A DNA stretch of 13,943 nt from JBBIWA01 sp037439425 (GTDB lineage Bacteria > Acidobacteriota > Blastocatellia > RBC074), in contig JBBIWA010000107.1 in assembly GCA_037439425.1 (NCBI GenBank), forward strand, positions 1 through 13,943, in the 5' to 3' direction. The stretch's first letter is position 1; the number at the start of each line of letters is the position of its first letter. Shown here in pieces: positions 12,722-13,943 of the stretch. Under the pieces are notes generated by a model. It was not told where the DNA came from and did not search any database. It saw only the letters and a program-made list of their open reading frames with translations. The position numbers and the translations under genes were made by a program.

Positions 12722-13020
12722 ATTTACATCCCAGGCTGTCGCCCGCGTGTGCGGGCTGGTGCATTAATGTGGCATCGTGACCTGGGGTTTCGCTGCGCTC
12801 CACCCCAGGCTTTATGCTTGCGCCCACTAGTGTGGGCTGACTTTTCTGTTTGCTGCCTCTTCCAATTGAGGCACCAACCCAGCCTTTATGCTTGCGCTTA
12901 ACTAGCGTGGGCTGACTTTTCTGTTTGCTGCCTCTTCCAATTGAGGCACCAACCCAGCCTTTATGCCTGCTATGCCTGCGCTCATTAACGTGAGCTGATT
13001 GATTCGGCTGTTTCTCCTTT
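12722..13020. repeat. Left REP-like block with 75-bp tandem repeat
   Basis: No gene is supported here. The block carries hairpins GCCCGC/GCGGGC (12741-12756), CCTGGGGT/ACCCCAGG (12781-12809) and GCCCAC/GTGGGC (12822-12837). A 75-bp unit (12834-12908) then begins again at 12909 and decays after 12962. Each unit includes GCCTC/GAGGC around TTCCAATT. From 12741 the block is nearly identical, at an offset of 951 bp, to the block on the other side of the transposase (from 13692), with only a few substitutions. Confidence 0.85.
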
Positions 13021-13215
13021 TGGGGTCTACACCCCAGGCTGTCGCCCACGTGTGCGGGCTGACGTTTTGCCTGAGATCCTCGGGCTCAGACGTTCACTCG
13101 AACCCTACAGCCCGCCATCGGCGGGCAGAAGCATAAAGCCCAGGGTGGAGCGCGAAGCGCGTAACCCTGGGAGGGGATAGGTGAATCTCTCCTCCCCAGC
13201 CCGTGAAACGGGCGG
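13021..13215. repeat. Cluster of REP-like palindromes downstream of the transposase
   Basis: Hairpins in order: GGGGT/ACCCC (13022-13035), GCCCAC/GCGGGC (13044-13059, one mismatch), GCCCGCC/GGCGGGC (13110-13126, perfect), CCCAGGGT/ACCCTGGG (13139-13171, with inner GCGC/GCGC), and GCCCGT/ACGGGC (13199-13213). The stretch 13122-13171 is an inverted copy of the module at 12781-12825 and 13732-13776 (shared AAGCATAAAGCC and GGTGGAGCGC). This gives paired head-to-head repeats around the transposase, as in BIMEs. Confidence 0.75.
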
Positions 13216-13221
13216 CAGCTG

Positions 13222-13668
13222 TTACACATATCGTTCATCAAACTCAATACCGTTTGCCTGTAGAAACTCGATGAATTCCTCGCGCGAAGATTTCCGTTGA
13301 TGATGCTCTGCTTGTCGCGCAATGTAATCCCGCACTTTGTTCACGTTCGATTGACTGATGGTGAAAGCCCCATAACCGCGTTGCCACGAGAAGTCCCGTA
13401 AGTCAGGGAAAACATCGTGTAACCAACCACTCGCGTTAGCCTTCAGGTCCCGGAGTACGTGCGATAGAGCTTTGTCAGGCCGCAATTTTGCCAGTATGTG
13501 GACGTGATCTTCCGTGCCATTAATAGCCAAAGATATACCGCCTTGTCCCCGGATAATGCCCCCAATGTATTCATACAATCGTTGTTGGTGCTCACCCTTA
13601 ATCAAGGGCTGGCGATCTTTGGTCGAGAAGATAAGGTGATAGAGTAGATTGGTATATGAACTGGGCAT
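13222..13668 (-). CDS. Y1 (IS200-like) transposase, REP-associated tyrosine transposase (RAYT) type
   Basis: A 148-aa HUH single-strand transposase of the Y1_Tnp family. It cuts at hairpins and links covalently to DNA through one tyrosine. Visible features: the opening YTNLLYHLIFSTKDR, the metal-binding HUH motif His55-Val-His57 in EDHVHIL, FSWQRGYGAFTIS (93-105), and the catalytic Tyr115 in VRDYIARQAEHH. The protein is full length and has no lesion. ATG 13668 has AGGAG at about 8 nt. No TnpB partner is present and palindromic repeats lie on both sides, so RAYT is the better call than an IS200 insertion sequence. Confidence 0.9.
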   Translation of the reverse strand: MPSSYTNLLYHLIFSTKDRQPLIKGEHQQRLYEYIGGIIRGQGGISLAINGTEDHVHILAKLRPDKALSHVLRDLKANASGWLHDVFPDLRDFSWQRGYGAFTISQSNVNKVRDYIARQAEHHQRKSSREEFIEFLQANGIEFDERYV

Positions 13669-13686
13669 TTGTATCTCTCCTATGCC

Positions 13687-13943
13687 CTGCCGCCCGCGTG
13701 CGCGGGCTGGTGCGTTAATGTGGCATCGTGACCTGGGGTTTCGCTACGCTCCACCCCAGGCTTTATGCTTGCGCCCACTAGCGTGGGCTGACTTTTCTGT
13801 TTGCTGCCTCTTCCAATTGAGGCACTAACCCAGCCTTTATGCTTGCGCCCACTAGCGTGGGCTGACTTTTCTGTTTGCTGCCTCTTCCAATTGAGGCACC
13901 AACCCAGCCTTTATGCTTGCGCTTAACTAGCGTGGGCTGACTT
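13687..13943. repeat. Right REP-like block (direct repeat of the left block, runs off the edge)
   Basis: Hairpin GCCCGC/GCGGGC (13692-13707) is followed by CCTGGGGT/ACCCCAGG and GCCCAC/GTGGGC, in the same order and orientation as in the left block. Tandem units start at 13785, 13859 and 13934, with periods of 74 and 75 bp. The 1-bp difference comes from GCGCCCACT versus GCGCTTAACT. At least two full units are seen, so this copy is longer than the left one. Confidence 0.85.

Noticed and set aside
12717..13049. 110-residue minus-strand open frame with 25-residue internal repeats
   Set aside because: It is the translation of REP hairpins and the 75-bp tandem DNA repeat. There is no ribosome-binding site of note, composition is atypical, and the homologous right block contains a 74-bp unit that would break the frame.
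13222..13668. IS200/IS605 insertion sequence with TnpB
   Set aside because: No TnpB or accessory frame is present, and the flanks are REP-like modules on both sides, so a RAYT-type gene fits better.

Overview
This window is a CRISPR-Cas locus with almost every gene on the minus strand, so transcription runs from high to low coordinates. The protein sequences, the moderate GC content by eye, and the dense short palindromic repeats around a REP-associated Y1 transposase fit an Acidobacteriota/Blastocatellia-like bacterium. That placement is an impression from the proteins and repeats, not a measurement.

Layout in the direction of transcription (right to left). (1) 13943-12720: a mobile-element zone with a Y1/IS200-like, RAYT-type transposase (13222-13668). 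It is bracketed by direct and inverted copies of palindromic repeat modules and by a 74/75-bp tandem repeat. (2) 12669-11737: an intact type I-C Cas7 (Csd2), preceded by a short hairpin that resembles a shortened CRISPR repeat. (3) 11678-4372: a complete type III-A effector module: cas10/csm1 (HD plus GGDD), csm2, csm3, csm4, csm5 and a CARF-HEPN ribonuclease of the Csx1/TM1812 (DxTH) family. The genes are tightly packed and often overlap as ATGA. (4) 4371-4060: a gap with the 14-codon stub of a possible lost gene and two 100-bp-spaced copies of a composite palindrome. (5) 4059-1519: an unrecognised small protein overlapping cas4 by ATGA, then type I-C-like cas4, cas1 and cas2. (6) 1388-714: an unrecognised acidic protein. 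(7) 713-1: non-coding DNA, one degenerate repeat at 339-375, a 213-bp repeat-free stretch, and two identical 37-bp CRISPR repeats at 17-53 and 89-125. The array runs off the left edge.

How it fits together: Cas4-Cas1-Cas2 would acquire spacers. The repeat transcript, with the classic ATTGAAAC 3' end on the minus strand, would be processed and loaded into the Csm complex. Target RNA binding would switch on Cas10, whose cyclic oligoadenylate would activate the Csx1 RNase. No crRNA-processing enzyme (Cas6 or I-C Cas5) is in the window, so one must act from elsewhere. The gene order looks like a type I-C operon (cas7-cas4-cas1-cas2) into which a III-A module was inserted between cas7 and cas4. 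The I-C cas3/cas5/cas8 genes are not next to cas7, where repeats and a transposase are found instead.

The most unusual signal is CRISPR-repeat-derived sequence inside the cas operon itself. Two diverged repeats with conserved stems sit between cas1 and cas2, one of them overlapping the start of cas2 as a 28-bp perfect palindrome. A third, shortened repeat-like hairpin lies just upstream of the cas7 ribosome-binding site. They suggest that the crRNA-processing machinery could act on, and regulate, its own mRNA, or that a mini crRNA-like RNA is made there.
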